A DNA stretch of 64,000 bases. Source: Micromonospora sp. LH3U1 (GTDB taxonomy: Bacteria; Actinomycetota; Actinomycetes; Mycobacteriales; Micromonosporaceae). The DNA is taken from the NCBI RefSeq assembly GCF_028475105.1, contig NZ_CP116936.1, positions 2,604,001 to 2,668,000 of the forward strand, in the 5' to 3' direction. Of this stretch, positions 18,601 to 27,990 are shown one piece after another. The notes under the pieces are model-generated. The model worked only from the letters and a program-made list of their open reading frames with translations, was not told the origin of the DNA and did no database searches. A program made the translations under genes and the position numbers. Numbering within the stretch: the first letter of the stretch is position 1; each line of letters starts with the position of its first letter.

Positions 18601-18629
18601 TGGGTGAGCTGACACCCTCACCGTCCTGA
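15616..18629 (+). CDS. long Pro/Gly/Arg-rich membrane protein, reading frame broken four times
   Basis: Starts GTG 15616, overlapping the rarA stop. The protein-like, high-GC3 frame moves back by one base near 15,960, 16,980, 17,100 and 17,370; adding four bases makes the span exactly 1006 codons. The restored product would have a disordered N-terminal region of about 800 residues ([12 protein letters not shown] and RPDGP-like repeats), one membrane helix encoded at about 18,028-18,090 and an outer domain of about 180 residues with Cys pairs ([16 protein letters not shown]). The first part contains [16 protein letters not shown]. Similar Pro-rich single-pass proteins of unknown role occur beside rarA and alaS in relatives. 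The breaks look like missing bases, see findings. Confidence 0.65.
17472..17625 (+). repeat. 60-bp in-frame tandem repeat, about 2.5 units
   Basis: Units begin at 17472, 17532 and 17592, each with CGTCCGGACGGTCC. A unit encodes twenty residues of the form RPDGPxRAAxxPGxDGPPRx. The repeat lies in the disordered part of the Pro-rich protein; unit number may vary between strains. Confidence 0.85.
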
Positions 18630-18781
18630 GCCGGTCTCCATCACGGACGGTAGGGTCTGGGGCTGGCGGGCACGCCCGCTACCGGTGACCGCCGACGGCG
18701 TGGCACCCGGTACGGGTACCACGGTTGTGCGTTCCGGGGACGTCGGGTCCTGCGGAACTCTGCTTCTTGAGGAGGACAGGC

Positions 18782-19246
18782 GTGGGCGACATTGGAGAGG
18801 TCGCGGCGCTGATCGCGGCGTGCGCGTTCGCGGTGCTGGTGCTCATCCTGACGCTGCCGATCCTGCGGCTGCGGCACACGGTTGACGCCACCACCCGGAT
18901 GATCAACGACCTCAACGATCGGACCGCACCGCTGCTCGGCGACGTGAACACCACGGTGAAGAACGTCAACACCGCGCTGGAGCAGGTGCAGACCTCGCTC
19001 GACGGCGTGAACCTCCAGCTGGCGAAGGTCGACACCATGACCAGCCACGCGCAGAACGTCACCGCCAACATCGCCAACCTGGCCACCGTCGTCTCCGCCG
19101 CGGCCGCCAACCCGTTGGTCAAGGTGGCCGCGTTCGGCTACAGCGTGCGCAAGGCCGCCGCCGGCCGCCGGCACGCCGAGACCGAGCGCGAGGTGCGCGA
19201 CACCATCAAGCAGCAACGACGGGCCGCGCGGCGCGGCAACCAGTGA
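18782..19246 (+). CDS. DUF948-type membrane-anchored coiled-coil protein
   Basis: 154 residues from GTG 18782 with GAGGAGG upstream. One N-terminal membrane helix (about 5-27) is followed by a long helical region (TVDATTRMINDLNDRTAPLL to about residue 110) with heptad spacing, then a basic tail ending QQRRAARRGNQ. This is the layout of the DUF948 family, which resembles the helical part of chemoreceptors. Role unknown. It lies upstream of a second small membrane protein and alaS, probably in one operon. Confidence 0.82.
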   Translation: MGDIGEVAALIAACAFAVLVLILTLPILRLRHTVDATTRMINDLNDRTAPLLGDVNTTVKNVNTALEQVQTSLDGVNLQLAKVDTMTSHAQNVTANIANLATVVSAAAANPLVKVAAFGYSVRKAAAGRRHAETEREVRDTIKQQRRAARRGNQ

Positions 19247-19275
19247 CCGGCCCGCGCACCAGGAGGTAGCGAGAC

Positions 19276-19581
19276 ATGAGGCGTTTGTTCTGGCTCGGTA
19301 TCGGGTTGGCAGTCGGTGTGGTCGTGGTCCGCAAGGTGACCCGGACCGCACAGGCGTACACGCCGGCCGGTATCGCCAGCACGGTCACGGAATCCGCTGG
19401 CGGGCTCGTCGAGTCGCTGCGTAGCTTCGTGGAGGACGTCCGGGTCGGGATGGCCGAACGCGAGCAGGAGATCCACCAGGCGTTCGCCCAGGGCGAGGCG
19501 TTCGACGACCAGTTTGCCGACCTGCGGGAAGACCCGCGGATCGGCGATCGAGAAATCTTTCCGGAGGAACACCAGCGATGA
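19276..19581 (+). CDS. small membrane protein (DUF6167-like)
   Basis: 101 residues. One N-terminal hydrophobic segment (residues 4-19) and a charged C-terminal region with [25 protein letters not shown] precedes ATG 19276. Its stop overlaps the alaS start (ATGA), so it is translated with alaS. It is a conserved neighbour of alaS in actinobacteria; the DUF number is from memory and the role is unknown. Confidence 0.75.
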   Translation: MRRLFWLGIGLAVGVVVVRKVTRTAQAYTPAGIASTVTESAGGLVESLRSFVEDVRVGMAEREQEIHQAFAQGEAFDDQFADLREDPRIGDREIFPEEHQR

Positions 19582-22256
19582 AGACGGCGGAGATCAAGCG
19601 ACGGTACCTCGCGCACTTCGAGGCGAATGGCCACACCGTGGTGCCGTCCGCTCCGCTACCCGCCATCAGCGACCCGAACCTGCTGTTCGTCAACGCCGGC
19701 ATGGTGCAGTTCGTGCCGTTCTTCCTGGGCCAGCAGACTCCCCCGTACCAGCGGGCGGTCAGCGTGCAGAAGTGCATCCGCACCCCGGACATCGACGAGG
19801 TCGGCAAGACCAGCCGGCACGGCACGTTCTTCCAGATGAACGGCAACTTCTCCTTCGGTGACTACTTCAAGGCCGGCGCGATTCCCCTCGCGTGGGACCT
19901 GGTCACCAAGTCGCAGGCCGATGGCGGGTTCGGGCTGGACCCGGAACGCGTCTGGCCGACGGTGTACCTCGACGACGACGAGGCGTACGAGATCTGGCGG
20001 TCCGTGGGGGTGCCGCCCGAGCGGATCGTCCGCCGGGGCAAGGCGGACAACTTCTGGTCGATGGGCATTCCCGGGCCGTGCGGTCCGTGCTCCGAACTGT
20101 TCTACGACCGGGGCCCGGAGTACGGCCGGGAGGGCGGCCCGGCGGTCGACGAGGACCGCTACATGGAGTTCTGGAACCTCGTCTTCATGCAGTTCGAGCG
20201 GGGTCCGGGCACCACCAAGGATGACTACCCGATTCTGGGCGACCTGCCGGCGAAGAACATCGACACCGGCATGGGCCTGGAGCGGATGGCCTCGATCCTG
20301 CAGGGCGTCGACAACCTCTACGAGATCGACGAGGTTCGGCCGATCCTGGCGCGGGCGGCCGAGCTGACCGGCAAGCGGTACGGCGCGCACTCCGGCCACG
20401 TGGCGAGCGAGTCGCACCCGGACGACGTCCGACTGCGGGTGATCGCGGACCACGTGCGGACAGCGTTGATGCTGATCGGCGACGGCGTGACCCCGAGCAA
20501 CGAGGGTCGCGGGTACGTGCTGCGCCGGATCATGCGCCGGGCGATCCGGTCGATCCGTCTGCTCGGCTGGCAGGATCGGGCGCTGCCCGAGCTGCTGCCG
20601 GTGGCCCGGGACTGCATGGCCCCGTCGTACCCGGAGCTGGCGACCGACTTCGACCGGATCGCGGATTACGCGTACGCGGAGGAGGAGGCGTTCCTGTCCA
20701 CCCTGCGTGCCGGCACCACGATCCTGGACACCGCGATCGCGGAGACCCGCACCGCGGGTGGTTCCGCGCTGTCCGGGGCGAAGGCGTTCCAGCTGCACGA
20801 CACGTACGGCTTTCCGATCGACCTGACCCTGGAGATCGCCGCGGAGCAGGGCCTCGCGGTCGACGACGAGGGTTTCCGCCGGTTGATGGCCGACCAGCGC
20901 ACCCGGGCGAAGGCGGACGCGCAGGCCCGTAAGACGGGGCACGTCGACCTGTCGGCGTACCGGTCGGTGCTCGACTCGGGTGGCCCGGTGACGTTCACCG
21001 GGTACAGCGAGGTGGCCCGCGAGTCGAGGGTGCGGGCGCTGCTCGGCACCGACGGCCCGCGCCAGGCGGCGACCGAGGGCGACACCATCGAGCTGGTGCT
21101 CGACACGACCCCGTTCTACGCCGAGGGCGGTGGCCAGCAGCCCGACCAGGGCATGATCACCGTTGGTGGCGGGCAGGTCGAGGTGCTCGACGTGCAGCAG
21201 CCGGTGCCCGGCCTGATCGTGCACCGTGCCCGGGTGATCCGGGGCGAGGTGCGTGCGGGCGAGACCGGGTACGCGGAGATCGACGCGACTCGGCGCCGGG
21301 CCATCTCCCGGTCGCACACCGCGACCCACCTGGTGCACCAGACCATGCGGAACTTCCTCGGCGAGTCGGCCACGCAGGCGGGGTCGCTGAACGCGCCCGG
21401 CCGGCTCCGGTTCGACTTCAACACCCCGACCGGGGTGTCGCCGAGTGTGCTGCGCGACGTCGAGCAGCAGGTCAACGAGGTGCTCCTGGCCGACCTGGAG
21501 GTGCATGCCTTCATCACCTCGCTGGACGAGGCGCGGCGGATCGGGGCGATGGCGCTCTTCGGCGAGAAGTACGGCGAGGAGGTGCGGGTCGTCGAGGTGG
21601 GCGACTACGCCCGGGAGCTGTGCGGCGGCACGCACGTGGCCCGCTCGGCCCAGCTCGGCCTCGTGAAGATCCTCTCCGAGTCGTCGATCGGCTCCGGCGT
21701 CCGCCGGGTCGAGGCGCTGGTCGGCATGGACGCCTTCGGCTTCCTGGCCCGCGAGCACCTGCTGGTCTCGCGGCTGGCCGAGCTGTACCGGGTGCCCAAC
21801 GACCAGGTCGCCGACCGGGTGGAGCAGACCGTCACCCAGCTCCGGGACGCGGAGAAGGAGCTGGAGAAGCTGCGCGCCCAGCTGGTGCTGGGCGGGGCGG
21901 CGGCGCTCGCGGCGCAGGCCAAGGACGTGCGCGGCGTCGCGTACGTGGGCACCGAGGCGCCGGAGGGTGCGGCCGGCAACGATGTGCGGACCCTGGCCCA
22001 GGAGATCCGCGGCAAGATCGATCAGACGCGGCCGGCGGTGGTCGCGGTGGCGGCCCGGTCGAACGGCAAGGCGTCCCTGGTGGTGGCGGTCAACGCGGCT
22101 GCGCGCAACCGGGGCCTGGCGGCGTCGGATCTGGTGAAGGCGGCGTTCTCCGGGCGCGGTGGCGGCAGCCCCGATCTCGCCCAGGGCGGCGGCCTGCCCG
22201 CGGCCGAGGCACCGAACCTGCTACTCACCGTCGAGAAGGCGATCACTGAGGCGTGA
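19578..22256 (+). CDS. alaS: alanine--tRNA ligase
   Basis: 892-residue class II synthetase. The catalytic domain has [20 protein letters not shown] and the motif 2 region [15 protein letters not shown]. The editing domain carries the zinc ligands in SHTATHLVH (about 578-586) and ELCGGTH (about 679-685). The C-terminal Ala domain begins with a coiled coil ([15 protein letters not shown]) and ends with [15 protein letters not shown]. Length fits bacterial AlaRS (about 880). Followed by a strong hairpin. Confidence 0.98.
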   Translation: MKTAEIKRRYLAHFEANGHTVVPSAPLPAISDPNLLFVNAGMVQFVPFFLGQQTPPYQRAVSVQKCIRTPDIDEVGKTSRHGTFFQMNGNFSFGDYFKAGAIPLAWDLVTKSQADGGFGLDPERVWPTVYLDDDEAYEIWRSVGVPPERIVRRGKADNFWSMGIPGPCGPCSELFYDRGPEYGREGGPAVDEDRYMEFWNLVFMQFERGPGTTKDDYPILGDLPAKNIDTGMGLERMASILQGVDNLYEIDEVRPILARAAELTGKRYGAHSGHVASESHPDDVRLRVIADHVRTALMLIGDGVTPSNEGRGYVLRRIMRRAIRSIRLLGWQDRALPELLPVARDCMAPSYPELATDFDRIADYAYAEEEAFLSTLRAGTTILDTAIAETRTAGGSALSGAKAFQLHDTYGFPIDLTLEIAAEQGLAVDDEGFRRLMADQRTRAKADAQARKTGHVDLSAYRSVLDSGGPVTFTGYSEVARESRVRALLGTDGPRQAATEGDTIELVLDTTPFYAEGGGQQPDQGMITVGGGQVEVLDVQQPVPGLIVHRARVIRGEVRAGETGYAEIDATRRRAISRSHTATHLVHQTMRNFLGESATQAGSLNAPGRLRFDFNTPTGVSPSVLRDVEQQVNEVLLADLEVHAFITSLDEARRIGAMALFGEKYGEEVRVVEVGDYARELCGGTHVARSAQLGLVKILSESSIGSGVRRVEALVGMDAFGFLAREHLLVSRLAELYRVPNDQVADRVEQTVTQLRDAEKELEKLRAQLVLGGAAALAAQAKDVRGVAYVGTEAPEGAAGNDVRTLAQEIRGKIDQTRPAVVAVAARSNGKASLVVAVNAAARNRGLAASDLVKAAFSGRGGGSPDLAQGGGLPAAEAPNLLLTVEKAITEA

Positions 22257-22271
22257 TGGACGATCATTGTC

Positions 22272-22303
22272 AGCCAGGGCGGACCGCTTGGTCCGCCCTG
22301 GCT
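22272..22303 (+). terminator. hairpin after alaS
   Basis: AGCCAGGGCGGACC and GGTCCGCCCTGGCT make an exact 14-bp stem with a four-base loop (GCTT), 15 bases after the stop codon and 25 bases before ruvX. It may reduce read-through into ruvX rather than stop it. Confidence 0.75.
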
Positions 22304-22328
22304 CGTTCGGCGTCGGGGGTGACGGCCC

Positions 22329-22787
22329 GTGGCTGAACTGACACGCGGTGTGCGGATCGGCGTGGACGTCGGTCAGGTGCGGGTGGGGATCTCCCGCTCG
22401 GATCCGGACGGCATCCTGGCCACGCCGTTGGTCACCCTGGCCCGTGATCTCACGGCGGCGCCGGACGCGGTGCCGAGCGACCTTGCCCAGCTGGCGGCGT
22501 TGGTGGCCGAGCACGAGGCCGTCGGAGTTGTCGTCGGCCTTCCGGTCAATCTCGCCGGCAAGCACGGTCCTGCGGCCCTCCACGTGAAGGCGTACGCTGA
22601 CCGACTGGTCGATGTGATAACGCCCATCCCGGTAACGCTCACCGACGAGAGGATGTCGACCGTGGTCGCTTCTCGTAGGCTTGCCGAGCGTGGCGTCCGA
22701 GGTAAACGTCAACGTGCGGTTGTCGACCAGGCGGCCGCGGTGGAAATCCTGCAGAGCTGGCTGGATGCGCAGCGGAGGCGGACGTAA
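22329..22787 (+). CDS. ruvX: Holliday junction resolvase-like protein RuvX/YqgF
   Basis: 152 residues from GTG 22329. RNase H-like fold with the first catalytic Asp in GVDVGQVRVGIS, a VVVGLP strand, and late acidic residues in LTDERMST and VVDQAAAVEILQ. In E. coli the family processes the 5' end of 16S rRNA; a resolvase role has also been proposed. It shares one base with mltG (TAATG), so the two are coupled. The alaS-ruvX-mltG-aroE order is a standard actinobacterial one. Confidence 0.93.
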   Translation: MAELTRGVRIGVDVGQVRVGISRSDPDGILATPLVTLARDLTAAPDAVPSDLAQLAALVAEHEAVGVVVGLPVNLAGKHGPAALHVKAYADRLVDVITPIPVTLTDERMSTVVASRRLAERGVRGKRQRAVVDQAAAVEILQSWLDAQRRRT

Positions 22788-23983
22788 TGATCGACGATCT
22801 GGACCTTGGGTTCGACGACGCGGAGCGGGGGGAGAAGGGCCGGCACCGGCGCGGCTTCCGCAAGCGCAACGGCGGGTCCGGCGGCGGCCGGGGCAAGACA
22901 TTCCTGGCCCTGCTGATGGCCTTCGTCCTGTTGGGCGGCATCGGCGGCGTTGCGTTCTACGGCTTCGACCGCATCCAGAACTACTTCGTCACCCCCGACT
23001 ACGACGGCGCCGGGGCGGGTGAGATCACCGTCGAGATCAAGAATGGGGCGCTCCTCGCCGATATGGCCGACGCCCTGGTCGCGGCCGATGTGGTGAAGAG
23101 CCAGAAGGCGTTCGTCGAGGCGGCCGAGGCCAACTCGCGCAGCAAGAACATCCAGCCGGGCACGTACAAGCTGCGGAAGCAGATGAGCGCCTCGAACGCC
23201 GTCACCGCGATGCTCGACCTGAAGAACAAGATCGTCAACGGGCTCACCATCCCCGAGGGTCGTACCAGCAAGAACATCTACAAGCTGCTCTCCGAGAAGA
23301 CCAAGATCCCGGTCAAGGAGTTCGAGGCCGCCGCGAAGGACCCGGAGGCGCTCGGCGTCCCGGATTGGTGGTTCAAGCGCGACGACGGCAAGAAGGTCGT
23401 CAAGTCCGCCGAAGGCTTCCTCTTCCCGGACACGTACGAGATCCCGCCGAAGGCCACCGCGGAGAGCATCCTCAAGCTGATGGTGGACAACTTCCTCTCG
23501 GTGACCGGGGAGATGAAGTTCGCCGACCGGGTGCAGAAGGAACGGGGCGGCGTCAGCCCGTACGAGGCACTGATCGTGGCCTCGCTGGCCCAGGCCGAGG
23601 CGGGCAACAAGAAGGACCTCGGCAAGGTCGCCCGGGTGGCCTACAACCGGGCGTACGGCGAGTTCGACTGTAATTGCCTGGAGATGGACGTCACGATCAA
23701 CTACTGGCTGGAGCTGACCGGCAAGCCGACCAAGACCTCGGCCGAGATGAACCAGTCGGAGCTGCTCGACACCACGAGTCCCTACAGCCGCAAGCTGCGG
23801 GGTCTGATCCCTACGCCGATCAACAACCCAGGCAAGGACGCCCTGCAGGGTGCGATGGATCCGCCAGCGGGCAAGTGGCTCTACTTCGTGGCGATCGACA
23901 AAAATGGCAACTCGGCCTTCGCCGAGACCTACGAGGAGCAGAAGCGGAACGAGAACAAGGCTCGGGAGGCCGGAATCATCTGA
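22787..23983 (+). CDS. mltG: endolytic murein transglycosylase MltG
   Basis: 398 residues. Short charged cytoplasmic part, one membrane helix (about 38-60), a LysM-like region (EIKNGALLADMADAL) and the YceG catalytic domain. The expected catalytic Glu is Glu271 in VASLAQAEAG; the usual IVEKE is LAQAE here, as in other actinobacteria. The conserved GLIPTPINNPG follows. It cuts nascent glycan strands at the outer face of the membrane and sets glycan length. Confidence 0.94.
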   Translation: MIDDLDLGFDDAERGEKGRHRRGFRKRNGGSGGGRGKTFLALLMAFVLLGGIGGVAFYGFDRIQNYFVTPDYDGAGAGEITVEIKNGALLADMADALVAADVVKSQKAFVEAAEANSRSKNIQPGTYKLRKQMSASNAVTAMLDLKNKIVNGLTIPEGRTSKNIYKLLSEKTKIPVKEFEAAAKDPEALGVPDWWFKRDDGKKVVKSAEGFLFPDTYEIPPKATAESILKLMVDNFLSVTGEMKFADRVQKERGGVSPYEALIVASLAQAEAGNKKDLGKVARVAYNRAYGEFDCNCLEMDVTINYWLELTGKPTKTSAEMNQSELLDTTSPYSRKLRGLIPTPINNPGKDALQGAMDPPAGKWLYFVAIDKNGNSAFAETYEEQKRNENKAREAGII

Positions 23984-24042
23984 GTCTGCTGGTCGGGCCA
24001 TCCTGATGGCTTGCGGGACCAACTGTCACACCGAGTTGGATA

Positions 24043-24066
24043 GCGATAACCATTGATCGTTATCGC
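24043..24066. promoter_or_regulatory. AT-rich palindrome downstream of mltG
   Basis: GCGATAAC and GTTATCGC are exact complements with an eight-base spacer. It lies 60 bases after mltG and may be a terminator stem or a dimer-protein site; no T-run follows. Confidence 0.4.
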
Positions 24067-24206
24067 CCTCAGGCTGCGGTGAGCACCACCGGTGCCGCCG
24101 GGCGAGCCGTCTACGTCAAGAATGGTGACGTCGGTGGCTACCCTTCCCTAACGGCGGTTGAGTGCCCGGCGCGAGGCGAGGGCAATCCACGCCGCCGCCG
24201 GCAATG

Positions 24207-24262
24207 ACAAAGGCGCCCTTCCCGCGACGACCGGTCTGTGGTCGCGGGAAGGGTGCCTTTGT
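24207..24262. terminator. 22-bp hairpin between mltG and aroE, probable repeat element
   Basis: ACAAAGGCGCCCTTCCCGCG (24207-24226, plus AC) pairs with 24241-24262 through one G-T wobble, around a 12-base loop. The downstream arm ends CCTTTGTATT, which gives a modest T-rich tail. Stem length and A/T-tipped ends suggest a dispersed hairpin element acting as terminator for mltG. Confidence 0.65.
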
Positions 24263-24401
24263 ATTAGCGGTGACTGGCCATTGCGGCGTCATTGTCAGTG
24301 ACTCTTGGTACCGCCGGCGGCGTGCTGGGTAGGGTCGCTCCGACACGTACGGGAGAGCGGGGAAATGATGCGGACCTTGACTGGGCCTCCGAAAGTAGCC
24401 G

Positions 24402-25235
24402 GTGGTGATCGTGTCGACCCATAGGGCCGGGGTGCTGGGCAAGCCCATCGCGCACTCCCTCTCCCCGGTGATCCACACCGCCGGTTACGCCGCCGCCGGG
24501 CTGACCGGGTGGTCGTACACCCGGATCGAGTGCGCGGCGGCGGAGCTGCCGGCCCTGGTCGCCGGCCTGGGCCGGGAGTGGGCCGGGCTGTCGGTGACCA
24601 TGCCGGGCAAGGAGACGGCGCTCGCGGTGGCCGCGGAAGCCTCGCCGGTCGCCGCCGCCGTCGGCGCGGCCAACACGTTGGTACGCCGTCCGGACGGCTC
24701 CTGGTACGCGGACAACACCGACGTCGCCGGCATGGTGCAGGTGCTGACCGACGCTGGGGTGACCGCCGGCGCTGCCGTGACGGTGCTGGGTGCGGGCGGA
24801 ACGGCCCGCGCCGCGCTTGCCGCAGCCGCGCAGTTGGCCTGCTCTTCGGTGACGGTGGTGGCCCGCCGACCGGAGGCGGTCGACGAGCTGAGGCCGGTCG
24901 CGGACGCGCTGGGTGTCGTGCTGACCCCCGGCGACTGGGCCGACGCGCCCCGCCACCTTGCCGCCGCCGACGTGGTCGTCTCCACCGTGCCGAAGGGGGT
25001 CGCCGACCCGCTGGCCGGCGCGGTGGCCTGGCGGTCGAGCACGGTGCTCTTCGACGCGCTCTACGACCCGTGGCCGACACCGCTGGCAACGGCCGCCGAC
25101 GAGGCCGGCTGCCGGATCGTCTCTGGCCTGGATCTGCTGCTGGCCCAGGCAATCGGGCAGTTCGAGCAGTTCACCGGCGTGGCCGCGCCGAGGGCGGTGA
25201 TGGCCGCCGCGCTCGCGGCGGCCATCACCACTTGA
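24402..25235 (+). CDS. aroE: shikimate dehydrogenase
   Basis: 277 residues from GTG 24402; another GTG follows directly and GTG 24411 is also possible. NADPH-dependent reduction of 3-dehydroshikimate. Substrate-binding GVLGKPIAHSLSPVIHTAG is at the start; the catalytic pair is Lys70 in TMPGKE and Asp107 in DNTDVAG. The NADP loop is LGAGGTARAA (about 133-142). FDALYDPWPTPL and DLLLAQAIGQF close the fold. The rest of the aro genes are 14.5 kb away, beyond the inserted region. Confidence 0.95.
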   Translation: MVIVSTHRAGVLGKPIAHSLSPVIHTAGYAAAGLTGWSYTRIECAAAELPALVAGLGREWAGLSVTMPGKETALAVAAEASPVAAAVGAANTLVRRPDGSWYADNTDVAGMVQVLTDAGVTAGAAVTVLGAGGTARAALAAAAQLACSSVTVVARRPEAVDELRPVADALGVVLTPGDWADAPRHLAAADVVVSTVPKGVADPLAGAVAWRSSTVLFDALYDPWPTPLATAADEAGCRIVSGLDLLLAQAIGQFEQFTGVAAPRAVMAAALAAAITT

Positions 25236-25306
25236 CCAATCACATCATGGGGTTGGGGTAATCCACGATCCGCCACCCCAGTGAACGATTTTCGACAACA
25301 GGCAGC

Positions 25307-25690
25307 CTACCGGCCGCAGGTTGGCGAATCCATGATCCGAATTTTGTCCACGATCTCCCCGCGAATGTGGGCGTTACCCCTGTTCGGGGGGAGGCAGTAG
25401 GTGTTTCCGTTGGTGTAGTGCAGGAGCGCCCCGTCGTCATTGCGGGTATTCCAGACAGCGAAAGAGCCCTCGGTGTCGGAGCCGAGATCCTGGTAGCCGC
25501 TGGTGAGGACCTGGTAGGAGCCTGTGGGGTTGTCGGCGTTCCACCGCGATTCGGTGAGATAGAAGCAGACGCGGGGGTACACGCAGCCGTTCGCGGTGCC
25601 GGCGCTGGCTGCGGAAACGTCCACTGCGACCAAACCAACAGTTGCCGTCGTTGCCGCTAGCGCTGTACCTAGTAATTGCCTGATCCGCAC
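25307..25690 (-). CDS. secreted peptidase inhibitor, family I36-like
   Basis: 127 residues. Signal peptide (MRIRQLLGTALAATTATVGL, cleavage near ASAG), then a small Cys-containing domain: NGCVYPRVCFYLTESRW, a glycine/aspartate-rich middle and YCLPPNRGNAHIRGEI. This matches the I36 family (Streptomyces metalloprotease inhibitor SMPI) with a crystallin-like fold and likely disulphides. Base composition is clearly more A+T-rich than its neighbours, which hints at later acquisition. Convergent with aroE. First gene of the accessory insert. Confidence 0.75.
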   Translation of the reverse strand: MRIRQLLGTALAATTATVGLVAVDVSAASAGTANGCVYPRVCFYLTESRWNADNPTGSYQVLTSGYQDLGSDTEGSFAVWNTRNDDGALLHYTNGNTYCLPPNRGNAHIRGEIVDKIRIMDSPTCGR

Positions 25691-26118
25691 AATTCTCCCT
25701 CGTGTAGGTAAAGCGCCTTATGTTGCCGCTGTTACGACCATAGTGAGATAGACGTTCATGGTCAACACATGACGGAAACTGATTTCCGGACCTGAATCCA
25801 CCCGGGATATGCTTGTCGATGCGTGCCACGCGACTCGCGGTGTCTCCGCGGTGGCCCCAGGAGGTCGCTGATCCGAGGGCCGGCCTGGTGGCCGGGTGCG
25901 GTGTTCTTCGGTGGCAACGGGCGCGCCGCCTCGGCACGTGCGCCTCCGGCAGGGCACGCGACGGGCTCCGGTCGAAGCTGTGGCTGGGGATCTTCGCTGG
26001 TGCGGCCCGTTCCTTAGCTGACGGTTAAGACGCGCTTACGGGAAACTGTCCTACCTGCGACATGCCCTGGTCATCGATACGCTGCTCACCGTTACGGCCG
26101 CAGACACAGGGAGTTTCC
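25691..26118. other. gene-free stretch before the GH26-type gene
   Basis: About 430 bases with no convincing gene: open frames here lack a ribosome site and the normal codon pattern. It must carry divergent promoters for the inhibitor and the glycosidase. A short inverted repeat CGGAAA-CTGA-TTTCCG lies near 25,771-25,786; nothing else stands out. Confidence 0.5.
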
Positions 26119-27825
26119 TTGACCAGGCACGGACTGCATCGCATCACCCGGCTCCGCAACGGACCTCGCCGAAAGGCGATCGCCGTCGGCGTGGTCGGCG
26201 GTTCGGTGGTGGCCGGCATCGTGGCGACCATGATGCCGCTGCTGGCCAGCGACGACCTGTCGATCCGGGCGGCGGCGGACACCACCGCGACGGCCGTCTC
26301 GCAGGATGGCGACAACGCGGCCAAGACGACCCTGGCCACCTGCCCGACGCGCTGCGACGGCAACCCGCGCGGTGGCCGCGAGGCCGTCATCGAGTTCGCG
26401 GTGACCACCGTGCCGGCGGCTGCGGTCAACATCCGGGCGACGCTGCGGGTGCATGCCTGGCAGCAGTTCGCCGCCACGGTGACGGCGCACGCCTCGCCGT
26501 TGAGCGCCCGCGAGGCGCGGCCGCCCCTGGCGTCGGCCGGTGCCGCGCTGGACAGCGTGACCGGTGTGTCCAAGGGCGCCAACGAGTGGGACATCTCCAA
26601 GCTGGTCACCGGCAATGGCACCTGGACGGTCTCGCTGGCCCAGAGCGGCCTGGAAAGCCGGATCTACTGGGCGTCGGTCGAGAACCGCAACCCGGACCTG
26701 CGCCCCAGCCTGGTGATCAGCTACGACATCGGGGCCCGGCCGTCGCCGGTGCCGACCACCAAGCCGGCACCGCCGCCGTCGCCGAGCGCGTCGCCGACAA
26801 CCGCCGCGCCGAAGCCGTCGCCGACCGTCGCCCCGACCCGGACGGCGACCCCGAGTGCGAGCGGCACCGTGCCGGCCGGCCGATGCGGGTCCGTGTCGGA
26901 CAAGCTCGTCCCGTCCTGCGGCGCCTGGTGGGGCATGTACTCACCGGCGGGGGCGGCCGGTGGCTGGGACCACGGCAAGGCTGTCACCGACGTGGAGACG
27001 CAGGTCGGGCGCAAGTTCGACATCGTGCACCGCTACCACGACTTCTCCAACGCCGGCAGCAACGGGGCCTTCCCCGACATGTACGAGCAGCAGCAGATGC
27101 GCGAGGGTCGGCTGATGTTCTTCGCCTGGGAGTCGCGCGACTTCTCCGCTGGCACCACCCTGAAGTGGTCCGATGTCTACAGCGGCCGGCAGGACGAGAC
27201 CATCGACGCGGTCGCGGGCCGGATCCGCGCCGCTGGCGTGCCGGTGTTCATGGGATTCGACCACGAGCCGGAGGACGAGCCGAACAAGGGCAGCGACGCC
27301 GACTTCGTCCGCGCCTGGCGCTACGTCTACGACCGGTTCGCCAAGGCCGGCGCGACCAACGCGGTGTGGGTCTGGACGATGATGGGCTGGTCAGGCCACT
27401 ACTCCCGGTACGCCAACCTGTACCCCGGTGACCAGTACGTCGACTGGGTGGCCTACGACCCGTACAACTTCCACGTCTGCAACGGCAGCACGGTGTGGAA
27501 GAGCCCGAGTACGACCGTGGGCGGTTTCTACCAATGGTTGGACAACAACGGCATCGGTGCTGGAAAGCCCCGGATGCTCGCCGAATTCGGCACCAACTTC
27601 AATTCCGCCGACCTGGGTGCCAAGCAGCGCTGGTTCCAGGAGTTCCCGGCGGCGCTGAAGGCGCACCCGAAGATCAAGGCTGCCATCTACTTCAACTCGG
27701 CAGGCATGACCAGCCGTACGGCGACCTGCGACATGACGATGAACCACGATGCCTCGGCCTTGGCCGGCTTCGCGAAGGCCGGGCAGGACCCGTACCTGCG
27801 GCAACCCACCGGAGGTAGCCGCTGA
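26119..27825 (+). CDS. secreted glycoside hydrolase, GH26-like, with N-terminal DNRLRE/CBM-like domain
   Basis: 568 residues from TTG 26119, chosen for AGGGAG six bases upstream; an ATG at 26062 lacks one. A basic N-terminus and hydrophobic segment (about 20-41) form a signal or anchor. Residues about 50-210 look like a beta-sandwich of the DNRLRE/CBM96 type. A Pro/Ser/Thr linker (about 212-258) leads to the catalytic domain with Glu383 in GFDHEPEDE as acid/base and Glu489 in LAEFGTNF as nucleophile, plus YPGDQYVDWVAYDPYN typical of GH26. A beta-mannanase or related endo-glycanase is likely; it may process the surface glycan made by the genes that follow. Confidence 0.8.
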   Translation: MTRHGLHRITRLRNGPRRKAIAVGVVGGSVVAGIVATMMPLLASDDLSIRAAADTTATAVSQDGDNAAKTTLATCPTRCDGNPRGGREAVIEFAVTTVPAAAVNIRATLRVHAWQQFAATVTAHASPLSAREARPPLASAGAALDSVTGVSKGANEWDISKLVTGNGTWTVSLAQSGLESRIYWASVENRNPDLRPSLVISYDIGARPSPVPTTKPAPPPSPSASPTTAAPKPSPTVAPTRTATPSASGTVPAGRCGSVSDKLVPSCGAWWGMYSPAGAAGGWDHGKAVTDVETQVGRKFDIVHRYHDFSNAGSNGAFPDMYEQQQMREGRLMFFAWESRDFSAGTTLKWSDVYSGRQDETIDAVAGRIRAAGVPVFMGFDHEPEDEPNKGSDADFVRAWRYVYDRFAKAGATNAVWVWTMMGWSGHYSRYANLYPGDQYVDWVAYDPYNFHVCNGSTVWKSPSTTVGGFYQWLDNNGIGAGKPRMLAEFGTNFNSADLGAKQRWFQEFPAALKAHPKIKAAIYFNSAGMTSRTATCDMTMNHDASALAGFAKAGQDPYLRQPTGGSR

Positions 27826-27990
27826 CGATCACGACGAGCTGACAGATCGGCGGTTCGCCGGGGGTCGGACATCCGATCCTCCGGCGTTCTGTCGGCTAGC
27901 AGATTCATGCACCGCCCAATCGGCGGATTTTGTTTACCAGGCTGGACGAGGCACGCTACCTCGGGTTCTCATCCATCTTGGAGGCGAAGC

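Larger units (their letters stand above)
23984..24401. other. gene-free stretch between mltG and aroE
   Basis: No supported gene in about 420 bases. It contains an AT-rich palindrome (24043-24066) and a long hairpin (24207-24262). GGAGAGCGGGG lies about 40 bases before aroE. The broken synteny signals (two palindromes) suggest aroE has its own promoter here. Confidence 0.6.

Noticed and set aside
25813..26028. Small gene between the inhibitor and the GH26-like gene
   Set aside because: No ribosome site, poor codon pattern and no recognisable protein features.
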